A DNA stretch of 64,000 nucleotides from Ptychodera flava. Taxonomy: Eukaryota; Hemichordata; Enteropneusta; Ptychoderidae. The notes beneath the pieces are model-generated. The model worked only from the letters and a program-made list of their open reading frames with translations. It had not been told where the DNA came from and searched no databases. This document shows, piece after piece, positions 49,467-60,189 of this stretch; the first letter of the stretch is position 1, and each line of letters starts with the position of its first letter. The DNA lies in assembly GCF_041260155.1 (NCBI RefSeq), contig NC_091946.1, positions 22,639,141-22,703,140 on the forward strand, in the 5' to 3' direction. Made by a program: the position numbers and the translations under genes.

Positions 49467-49914
49467 ACATCACTAATCATGTTTGTTTCTTCGTAAAACA
49501 AAATTTTGCAACAAATATGACCCTCCAACATGGAATTTTCCGAGGTAAAAATGGTCAAAAGTTACAAATAATGGCCCTTTAAAGTTTTTGGGTTTTTTGG
49601 GTTTTTTTATTTTTTTTTTTTTATCAGGCGAAAAATTATTGATACAAGTAATGGACATCTGATGTGGAATTATGTGCAGAAAACTTTCGTATTTGTAGAA
49701 ATGAGTGATTTAAACATCAGTGTTTTTGACTCTGTCGGTAACACTACATATATTTCTAAGGTTTCATCAAAAATGATTTACAGAATTTGAGTAATTTCCA
49801 ATTACAGGAAAAGGCAGTATGGTTATACTCTCTAAGAGGGATACATAAACTAAGTTGAAATCACGGGGTTATGGGATATGATCACCAAGGCCCTGAAATC
49901 GAGTCTGAAACCGG
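49467..49914. other. Host DNA between the Polinton and gene 3
   Basis: The first 150 bases have no match in unit A and end in a T-rich run (about 49587-49622). From about 49622 the sequence matches the 3' flank of gene 2 (21535 onward and 22325 onward). No gene is seen. Confidence 0.5.
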
Positions 49915-49920
49915 TTTAAT
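49915..49920 (-). promoter_or_regulatory. Candidate poly(A) signal ATTAAA of gene 3
   Basis: The minus strand reads ATTAAA about 45 bases after the stop codon; the same hexamer sits at the matching place in gene 2. Confidence 0.35.
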
Positions 49921-52084
49921 TTCTGAGCTTCGGAGGAATACATGTAAATATAAGACAGTCAATGTCCTAATCGCGGAGAAAACGTCTCGGTTCGTTTAAG
50001 AATTCGCCGAGTTTCTTGTCAACATGATCAAAGCCTTTACCGTTCCCCGGATCTTTTAGATTTCCGTGTTTGTCTTTAAACAGATTGATCTCCGGCATAA
50101 AATAGTGCGGACAAACACGATCATTGACCCACTCTTTCAACTTTCTCACAAGACCCAAGACGCGTTCGCCAAGCTTCAGCTTCACAGGTGACCAATCGGT
50201 GTCATGTGGATGACTTTCACATTCCCATAGCAACAGCGTCTGAAATGCGAAGTATTTAAGATTAAATTGCGCGGGAAGTGCAGTGATTTGATGTCTGAAC
50301 CTCAAGGTGTTGTTCGAGGACAAAGGTGAGAAGGACAATAGTGATGCGTTCACGTTTTTGCATGCAGTTACGCCGAATCTTGTCTATGTCACAATATATT
50401 GATGGCTGTAAAACATTAGAATACCAGATATGAACTGAAAATGCTCACGTGTTTCATTATATATTGCATTTATGTGCAAGTTTGAACCTTTGCTACATGC
50501 TTTGCTACATTTAAAGTGTTATGATCAACGCAATGAATTTCACCACAGATCAATTCTAAAGGTCATTAAGTATTCAAATATGTAATTGGATGAAATAAAA
50601 ATAACTAATTTCTTTGAGTACTGTCATTGTATCACAATATAGCATGTGTAATTACCTTTGGTCAAGTCCTTCAAGCTCTATATGCCAAACCGTGAAAGCT
50701 TGTTAGCTATTTATGCAAATTATGAATTAGCTGACATGAAAATGCAAAATGACTTTCAATACTGTTATAACCTGGTATAATGATCAATGTACACAGCATG
50801 TTTCGCCAAATTTTATCAAGTAAATGCCAGTATATATCCCTAATTTGGAAGGTTCATTAAATATGCATATTGGGAATTGGCTGAAAAAAATGTCAAATGA
50901 CTTTCAATAATCTTGTATCATAGTATCTTTAATGTACATAGCAAGTTTTGCCAACTTTGGTCAAGTCAAAACAGATAAATATCGCTAATAAATGCGGGAT
51001 ATCGGACCGCAGGCGGGCGAAGATTGCATTATAAGCGCGCCAACCCAAACTCACTGCATGGACATCACATTTACGAAATCGAAGTCCAAAGTCAACTACG
51101 TCATTGTTAGAATAAGAGAGGTTTTCCATCACACGGGAGCATACCACCACAAATTTTGCACAGATGGCGTTGCACTGGCATTGAAAAAGGGTGCATGGGA
51201 GCATGGGAACGCGGGCAGTTTCCCTCGCTATGGGTAGGAAATGCATTGAGTAAGACACACTTCCGGGTTCGCAAAAAAACGAGGATCCCATTTACGGGGC
51301 GCTCAAATATAACTATTTGCTGTGATACATAGCAGAGGCGTATATGTTTGTGATGCTGAGAATAACATCAGTAAATAAATGACGGGTTTTAAAAGTTGAC
51401 GTTTTTTGCGATGAAACAGACTTCTGAAGGTAGCTCGCTTGGGGAACACGTCATCCCGGCCGCTGTCCGCTTTGACCCCAGTAATTCACACTGGTTTTGG
51501 TCGGCCCCAGGTACCCAAGTCACTTCGACCCCGTCACACTTTTGCCTACACACTACGGGTTTTTTGGCAGCCAATTTGTTTCACGCGTAGTCGTCCTAAT
51601 GAATTATTCATGAGCCCACTACGGCAGCGACACGCTGTCTCATGGACGTTGACGCCCGTCAGAAATATATAACGCTATTGCCGCCGTTTCACGCTAGCAT
51701 TGTCCTAAAGATTCTCTAAATATATAGTATACATATACATGAAAACGTATATGTAAGTATTTTACTTACATATAAAATAAATTACGAAGATTCTGCCAAA
51801 ATTATGCTGACACAGACAAGCGGTTATGTTCGAATCGCGTACAGCACCACTGCTAATTAAGCCCTGAAACCAATTCGTACAAGAAAAGTAAGGCGTAATT
51901 TTAAAATCGAAAACGATACGATTTTTGTTACGATGAACATCCGAAGGACTGTGTCTTTTCTTTCATTTCGTGCGAAAAATGAAAAAATTGAACCGGCGAG
52001 TTTTAGGTATTGCAAGTGTGGATGAATGATACGAAAAATTCCCATAGTAAACAATGGTTTTTGCGCCGTCGTCGGTACCTTGTG

Positions 52085-53440
52085 GATCGCTTGCTTCAAT
52101 TTTTTTAGTGTTTCATTCATAAATACAAAAATTCACACCTGAGACCTTGAGATGCCGTACTACAATCGTATCGTTTTCGATTTTTAAATATATGCTTAAA
52201 TTCTTGTGATTTTACACTTGAACCGCCGTCTGTAGTTCGACAAAAAAACACATTGCCCGCGCCTCATAGGAAAACAATGGCGTCTACTATCTGCAAATTC
52301 ATGGCCGCTATCGTGCCGATCACTTGCTTCAATATATTTATTTCATCAGCTACGAATGTAAAAATCTAAATCCGTAATCTTTAGATGTCGTTCTACAATC
52401 GTATCGTTTTCGATTTTTAAATATTGGCTCAAATTATTGTATTTTTACATTTTTACCGCCTTCAATTTTTCGGCAACACACATACTCGCGCCCCATAGAA
52501 AACAATGGGCGCTGATGATCTACCAGCTTCGCCGCTATCGTGCCGATCGCTTGTTTCAAAATATTTATTTCACCCGCTTTGAATGTAAAAATCTAAATCT
52601 ATAATCTTGAGATACTGTACTACAAGGGTGTTATTTTCGATGTTTGGATATTCCGTTAGTTTCGTGTAAATTTACATTTTACTCTCGTGATTTGGCGACG
52701 TACGCGTATACGTTACTCCCTCCCTCCCGCACCCAGTATTATCGGCTGTAAATTCTTCGCCGCTACCGTGCCGATCGCTTGCCTCAAGATACTTATTTCT
52801 TCAGCTATGAATGTAAAAATCTAAATCTATAATCTTAAGATACTGTCCTACAAGGGTATTATTTTCGATGTTTTGCTGTTGCGTTGGTTTTATTTAAATT
52901 TACATTTTACTGTCGTGATTCGGCGACGTAATTTATTACTCCCAAGCCCATACAAAATATTTACCGGCTGTGATTATTCACCGGTCCCGAATCAATCGCT
53001 CGCTTGGAGATTATTATTCCTTCAGCTATTGACTTTAAAAAAATACACAAATAATCTTGATGTTGTGCACTTCAATTGTATGGTTTAAGATTTTTGAAGT
53101 TTTGCTTAATTTTTTTAAAGTTTACATTGTTACAGACGCAAGTAATTCAGCGCCTTACATGCAGAATACCCTATTAGATAACAACGGCGTTTTCACCGGC
53201 TGCAATGCTTTACCGACCCCATTTACATCGCTCGCCTATTTATGCTTATTGCTGCCACTATGTAAATAAAAAATTACACATATTATCTGGAGATAATATG
53301 CTGCCATTGTGTGGTTTTCGATTTTTGAATGCATACATAATTTGTTCATTTTTTGCATTTGTATTGCTGGTGTTCGGCGACATCAACATGCGTTGCGCGA
53401 TATTGTAAACATTGGCTGTATAATCAGTCTGCAGGTGTAT
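52085..53440. repeat. Diverged tandem array, about six units of 220-235 bp
   Basis: The landmark TACAATCGTATCGTTTTCGA or a close variant recurs at about 52155, 52390, 52625, 52848, 53068 and 53300, giving spacings near 222-235 bases. Each unit also has GATCGCTTGC and ATGTAAAAATCTAAATC-like segments. Neighbouring units in the middle are most alike. A reversed fragment occurs at about 51890-52030. It is non-coding and satellite-like. Confidence 0.75.
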
Positions 53441-53642
53441 TTCAATAATCCGACATATCTTGGGAAGTATATCCCATTGCCAACAGTAACACGTATTGTC
53501 GGGATTATCGTACGGAAAAAAGACTGCAAAAGTAAGACTTATGAATCTTCATCAGAATTGAACACATCATGATTGTACACGAGTATCAACCGTGAATGCA
53601 CGTTGAGCTCGGCAGTTACACAAGCATGGTACGCTACATGCA

Positions 53643-53748
53643 TAGCCCTACGAGTATGGCAACAGTGTCCGGCTTTGGCTACGCCGCCTACCGGAGGTGG
53701 GAGGCGGCGTAGCCAAAGCCGGACACTCTCGTCATACTCGTAGGGCTA
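53643..53748. repeat. Foldback with 47-bp arms
   Basis: Arms 53643-53689 and 53702-53748 are inverted copies with very few mismatches (TAGCCCTACGAGTATG; GTGTCCGGCTTTGGCTACGC) around a 12-base loop. It is GC-rich against an AT-rich background. Confidence 0.9.
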
Positions 53749-54417
53749 GCTACATGCACTGCCGCGATGCCGATCGTATGCATTCCAAGGCCTATCCGGA
53801 ATTTGTTTCACAAACAACCTCAAAGGAGAGCAAACATACTTCTATGGACAATGACGAACACGTTTCTTGGCGAAGCAAAATCAAAACAGTGCAGAAGTAC
53901 ATGAAGTAGGTCATGGCCTTGGACTCTGTGCACGAACCTGATTGGACACTTCAATACCTTTGACCCAAAGTTATTATTCATCAGCACTTCCATGCCATGA
54001 GGCTAGGTAGAGAACGTATGTACTCATTTCTGGCGATCGAGCAGCGAGGGAAACAATCAATTACCAAGGATAAAGCTAATTTGCTAAACGATATTTTATC
54101 TTGAATAGTGAGTTGAATGAGTAATAAAATATCATATTTTTAATGTTCAATACGAGGTTGAAACACGGAGGGACCGTGGTTGAAACCAGAGCTATCCAGC
54201 TGTAGCCAACCTGGACAAGCACATTTCACAGCGCCCTCAAACAGTCGATTGTTTTCACTTGCCATACGCGGCGTAACAGAAAAATTAAAACTTTCATAAC
54301 TTCATTAATATCCAAGCCATGCCCACCAAAACCTTTTCAGTTCTAGCCATTTGAATTCTGAAGATGTCTACCAAATTTGACTGAAATACGTTCAGCCGTT
54401 TTTGAGAAAATGGACCA

Positions 54418-54418
<1 letters not shown>

Positions 54419-54448
<30 letters not shown>

Positions 54449-54472
54449 CACAGACAGACAGACAGACAGACA
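54419..54472. repeat. (GACA)n simple repeat
   Basis: About thirteen GACA/CACA units at the right end of the intron 3 insertion. Confidence 0.95.
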
Positions 54473-55084
54473 TCGCTGCGACATATGCTCACGTGTTCAC
54501 ACGTGAGCAAAAAATAAGGCCAAATAAAAAAATGTTTGCGGTAATCGGACCTATTCTATCTAAAACCCTCTGACCACGAACGTTTTTAGCATTTTCCAAA
54601 ATCACTCACGCTTTTGCCAAATTTTGTCGTTTTTGATGGGTCACACGTAAATAAACAAAGTTCCCAACCGACCTACCCTATTTTCTGAGAGCTTGGTGAC
54701 AGATACACACAGTATATTTGTGCTCAATAGTAACTTTTTCTAAGTTCAAGGGAGGATACAACCATCAGGTCATCAGGTCACACGACCTAAACTACTGTGT
54801 AGCCTTACCTTCAAATGATACGAGGACACTACAGGTTTAGTCGAACGACACCAATGGTCCTCTCGTAGTTTCTTCAGAATTCTGAGACACTGTTTACGAC
54901 ATGCACCATGTTGGTCTATTCCCTCCAACAGCGCCATTTCACAGGGTTGAAATGATGTCTGCCTGTATTTCAGAAAAGATTTCGAAATTTAAAAGAAAAT
55001 TGAGAAGTGTAACTTGCTCTGTGGGGTGCAGCATAACGATGTGACTTTTTAAGTGTTCCAATCTTTGTACGAATGAACAGAGAA

Positions 55085-55122
55085 TGAGAGAGAGAGAGAG
55101 AGAGGGGGGGGGAGAGAGAAAG
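55085..55122. repeat. (GA)n with a G run, intron 2 of gene 3
   Basis: GA repeat interrupted by a run of about nine G. Confidence 0.9.
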
Positions 55123-55987
55123 AGTAAGCAAAATACGATCGTACGTGTAGAGTATCTTTTGTAGGAATGTGTTCCGCGGATCTTACGCTGGGCATGATCG
55201 GCCAAAGATTATACATGGTATCGAGTTGTCTGCTGTACTACTAGTACTGGATCTGGTTTAAATGAACGGTAGGTATGATATGCATAAACATACCAGTAGA
55301 GATTGTCTTTCGCAACAGCATTAAGTCCAACTCTTTTCACTTCTTCCACTTTGCCAGCAGGCGGCCAGAGCGACGTCCGTGGCCATTTCGCCAACACCGA
55401 CGGATGTAGGCCTATACCGTTGTTAGGCACAAATGGTACCAGATCAACAGATATGCTACCGTCAAAGTCGATCATCAGTTTCAGGGTTATTGCCGGTCCG
55501 TGCGTCTTGTTGCACAGTTTCACATATCCTATTACAACAAATAACAAAACATCTCCTGGAGACACAACATTTGCAATGAAATTATTCTCCATTTTATTAT
55601 TCAATGAGTCGCCGGGGATGTGCATTTAATTCGGGTAATTCATACTTCGGTCATCATCGTAAGTAATGTATTTTATGACTATTGAAGCATAAGCATTAAT
55701 TTGTGACTGTAATCTCTTTTCAGTTTAATCAACAGAATAAAGTTTCTCTCCCCGACCAACATTTTTCCATTGTGAAAACGTAATCTCATTTAAACTGAAC
55801 TTTAAAAAATCCCCTGCTATCCTGAACAATATAATGGTTATGCATGTATGCGGGGTACCCCTTCTCTCCGCGACCTAGGGAGATAGCCAACTTCAACAAA
55901 ATGGTATTGATACATCACCATCGTAGAGGGCAGTACGACAACATATCAGATACATAGTTCACAATATCTCAGGAGTCGCTGTCGGGG

Positions 55988-56224
55988 TACCAGAGAAACA
56001 AATTACCCAATATTTACATGTAATGATATTTGAAATTCAAAATGGCCACCATCCCTGTGTTATCTCTATGGGGGACATAAATTCCCGCTTTTCAAAAAAC
56101 CAAGGAGGTGAAAACTGTATTCATACCATAAGATTCAAAATGAGCCCCCACAAGAGTTAGGCTAAAAGAATATTGTAAAAGTTTGAGAGTCTGAGTATCT
56201 GTGCCCGAGCCGCATTCTACCTTT
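55988..56224. mobile_element. TTAA-family MITE, left-truncated copy 2, in intron 1 of gene 3
   Basis: Matches the right two thirds of copy 1, starting at ACCAGAGAAACAAATTACC and including AATTCAAAATGGCCACCATC and the terminal GCATTCTACC. The left TIR is missing. Gene 2 has nothing here. Confidence 0.85.
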
Positions 56225-56402
56225 AAAGTTGTTTCACAGTGTTTTCCAGACAAGGTTTTATTTCAGCATACCTCTTAAGTTACAATTCCGTATAGCTTCC
56301 TGAACCAGACCCTTGAATAGACTTCTGACTTTGAAGGGGACAAGATCATCGTCCACTTTCATGTCTTGTGAATGCCAGATAGGATACACACCACCATTGT
56401 CG

Positions 56403-58073
56403 TATCAAATCGTAAAAGAATGTTCTTGGTGTTCGGATCACGATTAAGGGGAACTTCTTCAGACCACAGTGCGCGTAGATGGAGTATAAAATACAGATCA
56501 GGCGATACAGGAATTAACGTTGCGCTCGAAACTTTATTTGCCCAGGTCAGCCTGATGGCTGCCTGGGGCAACCCTTAGCTCCGAGAGCCTGGAGATATGC
56601 TCACTCCAAGGCCCCCAAAGTCCGACTCCCAAATTTACAATACTTTGTCGACAAGAAAGCTTGCCAACGCTTGTTTCACAATGATTAATACATAGTATGC
56701 AAGAGAAATGTCATAACACCATTGTTTTAAATCCAAGCTGTGAAAATATGAAAAGCGATACTTAACAGCTACAGTTCTGATAAAAGTTCGACTACATTGT
56801 CTTTCTATTGTCCAACCTTGCGTGAGACATTTCATGCATAATCATAGGAATTCACGAGACATGCGGGTGCCTGGAATGGCGTTGCCATTGAATTTAAACA
56901 GAAGAGACTTGAAAATGTAATTTGCCGCCAATTTTGAAGAATTACACCTCCGGTAAATCGTGGGAATTCAAGCCCAAGTGGCGAAATGTTGAAATTTGGC
57001 GAATTACTAGAATGAAGATTTACAGTAACCGATACAAATTATAGAAACATGACATCGTTCTTTCTCCCACAAAGGCTTGCCCTCAAGCCTTATAAAAGGT
57101 GTCTCAAATATGGATAGAATACAAAAATATTACATTTACACAAAATACACAAGGAAAGTACAGAATTTCAGAAGAACATCAAGTGGAAAGTACAATTTTT
57201 TGTTTGTAATTAGAAACATGACATCGTTATTTGAAAATAAACGAATAATGTATGTGTTGCAGTGCTGATAGCAGATGTATACAAGCTGTATCGGGCAATG
57301 TCCGCGGTAAAGTTTGTAATCAAAAGTTTCTCCAGTGAGATCCGTTTCTAGAACAATTTCGATTACCATATTGACGATGTTCAAATTTAAAAACTAACTA
57401 TTCAACTCTCCAACCCCCCAACCCTTCGTATCGGAGACGTCTTACGCGTAGCACTGCAGCGTCGGTAATTCTCGTAGCTCTATAATTATCTTCACTTAAT
57501 AAAAGAGAAACCCACTCCCAACCCCCAAACCAACCCGCGTAGATGAGGCTTCGTATAAATAAACACAAACGAGTATAAATAATTAGATTTCTCTGTTGAA
57601 CAATACCAATATTTGAATCAAAGCGAGTCTACTATACTAACTATTTGACCACAAAAACGCCTCGAACAATTGTCAAATTCAGTTCGCAGACAAAAGACGC
57701 AGTTCCAACGATCATACACAGTTCTCTTGTTCAACTTCGGCAAATCTCGAATCTGCTCACCCTTCAAAATGTTGATACTCTTATCTTCTCATGGTTGATC
57801 TGCCTTGACGTGTTCTTCGCTGGCTTCCTTGGGTTGAATGATTCAGCTTGCCTCTGTAAATATCACCTTCTCCTGTAATTTGTTTCGGTCTGAATTCTGC
57901 ATTGTCCATCCTTTATGTCATCCGGGGAATTTCACTCAGGTGTCCGGGAGCGACTCGCTTCTCGAAGTTCTATCGGGAAATTCAATTCAGCTTTGCTGTG
58001 AGAGGCTTCGTTTTCTTCGTTTTCGGGGAATCATGCGGCTCAGATATTGGCAGGCTTCCTTTACAATTTGATA
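56403..58073. mobile_element. 1,671-bp TIR element inserted in exon 1 of gene 3
   Basis: Inverted ends TATCAAATCGTAAAAGAA and complement of TATCAAATTGTAAAGGAA (16 of 18 match), flanked by GTCG at 56399-56402 and 58074-58077; joining the flanks restores the reading of gene 2. A 4-base target duplication and these ends do not match a superfamily I can name with certainty. No transposase frame is seen, so it is non-autonomous. Adjacent to the left end is a 300-base segment rich in short frames without domains. Confidence 0.85.
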
Positions 58074-58636
58074 GTCGCCAAACGATACAAAGTGGTAGCC
58101 TTTAGGAGGATTTGGCAGAGGAACTCGAATTTCGGGTGTCCCAAAGTCTGGGAGCTGACTTGGCGGTTGTACTACGGATGTCTTTACAATCTGACCACTT
58201 TTGTTGATATCGTAATATCTTGGTCGGCTCGAGGTTGTATACTGAAAATTCGGCAATGCCTCCAACTGTACCATGTAATCAAATTCGTCAGGCTTACTGA
58301 CCTTTAAGCCCGAGGCGTAGCTGCCAGCAATGCGGGGCTGATGGCTGAATCTTTTATCTCTCAGGTTGACGTAAGTCAAAATGCTATCGACCACTTCGAG
58401 GACCTTCTTCACGGCTTTTTGTGTCTCATCTCTCCGAATTTTCACCTTGGTATCGGTGAAATAGTTTAGGTCGTCGACAAGGCCCGTGTCAGCTGACGTG
58501 CGCGCCCGCTCAGACATGACCGACGCACTTTACTGCAAATTACCACCAAATTCCGGCAGCCTTGTTTTCGAGATGGACCAGGTCAGCTGATGTGCCTTGT
58601 CTAAGCTTAGCCTACGAACAAGCGATCGCAATATAC

Positions 58637-58649
58637 GGGGGAAATACCC
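58637..58649. promoter_or_regulatory. Candidate kappaB-like site upstream of gene 3
   Basis: GGGGGAAATACCC, the counterpart of 27049-27060 upstream of gene 2, about 120 bases from the ATG here because of a small deletion. Confidence 0.22.
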
Positions 58650-59178
58650 GGAACCATGATTAATGCATGACGTGGTTTATTTGTAATATCTGACAATAGT
58701 AAATCAACTCTCAGCACAAACTCCCGATCTACTTCACGGCTTACTCTTCCTGTTCGACAAGCTTTCTGCCTAGCATGCATTGCTCTGACTGCCTACGCCT
58801 TGATAATCAATTCGTTGGAATACCCAACAGACAGATAAGCAAGGGTAGATTGCAAAATATTTAGTTTATTCATTGCTAGGCGTCTAGTTTACCACGAACA
58901 TTTGTGCCATGAGCGCGTCGGCGAGTGTCACGAAAATAGCATGCGCAGAGCGTGTGTGTTGCTAGAGGTTTTTGTGTCAGTTGATGGTGTGCCCGAAAGT
59001 GTGGACTGAAATATCATCATATGGCCACCTATGAAAGTCGAAACACCTGCATTTAGGCGATAAAATTACTTTCGTTTTGCAGGGAGTGAATGTTTGTATT
59101 CCATCGCTTGTGAACGCGCATGCGTGTAACGCCACAAACCACGGACTTCGATCGCACCTACATGCCTACCCTACACGG

Positions 59179-59262
59179 TAGGCGGCAGAAGTTGAAACTG
59201 AAAAATGACCTCAGGGCAGCACTGCCCTTAGGTCATTTTTCAGTTGCAACTTCTGCCGCCTA
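59179..59262. repeat. Near-perfect foldback, 41-bp arms, 2-base loop
   Basis: TAGGCGGCAGAAGTTG and the rest of arm 59179-59219 reappear inverted at 59222-59262 with two mismatches. It is absent from unit A, so it arrived or arose after duplication. Confidence 0.9.
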
Positions 59263-59875
59263 CACCCTACATGTAGTCGATCAATATTACCCTTGATGCC
59301 TCTTTTCAAGGTTTTCATATTACAAAGAAACTCATCCTTGGACGAGTCACGGTGAAGCCAATTTAAAGTACAGAAATGAATCAGTCGCATATAATATTGG
59401 TTGGAATTCTAATAGCTTATTTTGACTGGAATATGTGCGATTCTGTGACTGCTTAGATCCCCACTTGACCAGTTTTCTATTCTGATTAATTGAGGGCGTA
59501 TCTCTTTATTTGTCTCTTTTCTCCGGAGTTAAAGGGCCACCGAACAGATTGACCTCCGTATTGGTTTAACATGTTCGCATACATCAGCTGCTGGTTGGAT
59601 TTTATCCAAAGAATTTGCAGATGTGACCCTAGACATACCGGTTCGACACAAAAGTTAGACCACAGTCGTTTGGAGAGCTATTCAGCGCTGGGTCTATTCG
59701 CCCCATAGACGAGTGTGCATCACTTGGCTACATACATATCATTTTAATGACGTCATGGATATTGATCAATGTACAATAACAAGTGACGAAAACCCTGAAT
59801 ACTGCGCGCTGAACGTGACAAACGACGAGTTTTCATCGAGATGAACATTTGAAATAACAAAATGGCATAATACAT

Positions 59876-60186
59876 CACAGTCACCTGCATTCTAAAATTC
59901 CGCGCCTATGCGCCCCATAGACGTGTGTATACATATGCATGACCGTACACTCGTCTGTTGGGCGCAGAGGCGTAGAGCGGAATTTTAGAACACAGGTGAC
60001 TGTGCACACAGTCGTTTGGTGGGCTATTCAGCTTTGGGACTATTCGCCCCATAGACGAGTCACAGTCCCTCTATCCATGGATATGGATAGAGGGACTGTG
60101 GACGAGTGTACAGAAGCGTGTTTCTAGCTTCTGTACACTCGTCTATCGGGCGAATAGTCCCAAAGCTAAATAACCAAACGACTGTG
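59876..60186. mobile_element. Nested palindromes of the CACAGTCG MITE family
   Basis: Three palindromes adjoin or nest. The first has arms CACAGTCACCTG to CTATGCGCC (59876-60004). The second has arms 60007-60060 and about 60136-60186 (CACAGTCGTTTGGTGGGC). Inside the second is a perfect 18-bp hairpin at 60061-60078 and 60083-60100 (CACAGTCCCTCTATCCAT). The TATTCGCCCCATAGACGAGT core is shared with 28720-28755, 29570-29590 and 59690-59710. Confidence 0.8.
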
Positions 60187-60189
60187 CTG

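Larger units (their letters stand above)
50423..54509. mobile_element. 4.1-kb insertion in intron 3 of gene 3, origin unclear
   Basis: Gene 2 has an intron of about 490 bases here; the shared sequence breaks at CATTAGAAT and resumes at AATAAGGCC. The insert begins near GCTCACGTGTTTC and ends CGTGTTCACACGTGAGC, so the ends share a CACGTG-type inverted motif. Inside are a satellite-like array (52085-53440), a foldback (53643-53748) and a GACA tract (54419-54472) preceded by TTTGACTGAAATACGTTCAG. No transposase or polymerase is seen. It may be several nested elements. Confidence 0.6.
49967..58517 (-). pseudogene. cGAS-like receptor (cGLR), gene 3, split by a transposon in exon 1
   Basis: Exons on the minus strand: exon 1 in two parts (58517-58078 and 56402-56272), exon 2 55528-55294, exon 3 54962-54809, exon 4 50239-49967 with stop TAG. 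All splice sites match gene 2, and without the insertion the length would be 410 residues. Catalytic acids are present: SKPDEFDYM in exon 1 and SISVDLVPFV in exon 2. The helical half reads HGACRKQCLRILKKLRED and the last exon CPHYFMPEINLF. The 1.67-kb element at 56403-58073 interrupts exon 1 and ends the frame after 176 residues, 30 of them from the insert. No GT-AG pair at the insert ends suggests clean removal by splicing. Apart from the insertion the exons look open, so the loss is recent or only one allele carries it. Intron 3 holds a 4.1-kb insertion. Confidence 0.85.
58518..59905. other. Upstream region of gene 3, conserved with gene 2
   Basis: Matches 26887-28020 with three added pieces: about 58920-59060, the foldback at 59179-59262, and a 60-base fragment at about 59660-59722 carrying TATTCGCCCCATAGACGAGT. 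It probably held the promoter. No coding frame is supported. Confidence 0.55.

Noticed and set aside
50992-51291. Open frames of 81 and 120 codons in intron 3 of gene 3
   Set aside because: Opposite strands of one segment, no known domain; part of the inserted block.
51800-51870. Possible tRNA-like B box (TGTTCGAATC) suggesting a SINE
   Set aside because: No A box at the right distance and no cloverleaf can be drawn.
52085-53440. CRISPR-like array
   Set aside because: Units are over 220 bases, diverged, without short repeats and unique spacers, in a eukaryotic intron.
56403-58073. The insertion in exon 1 of gene 3 as a newly formed intron
   Set aside because: The ends read TATCAAAT on either strand, with no GT donor and AG acceptor at the boundaries.
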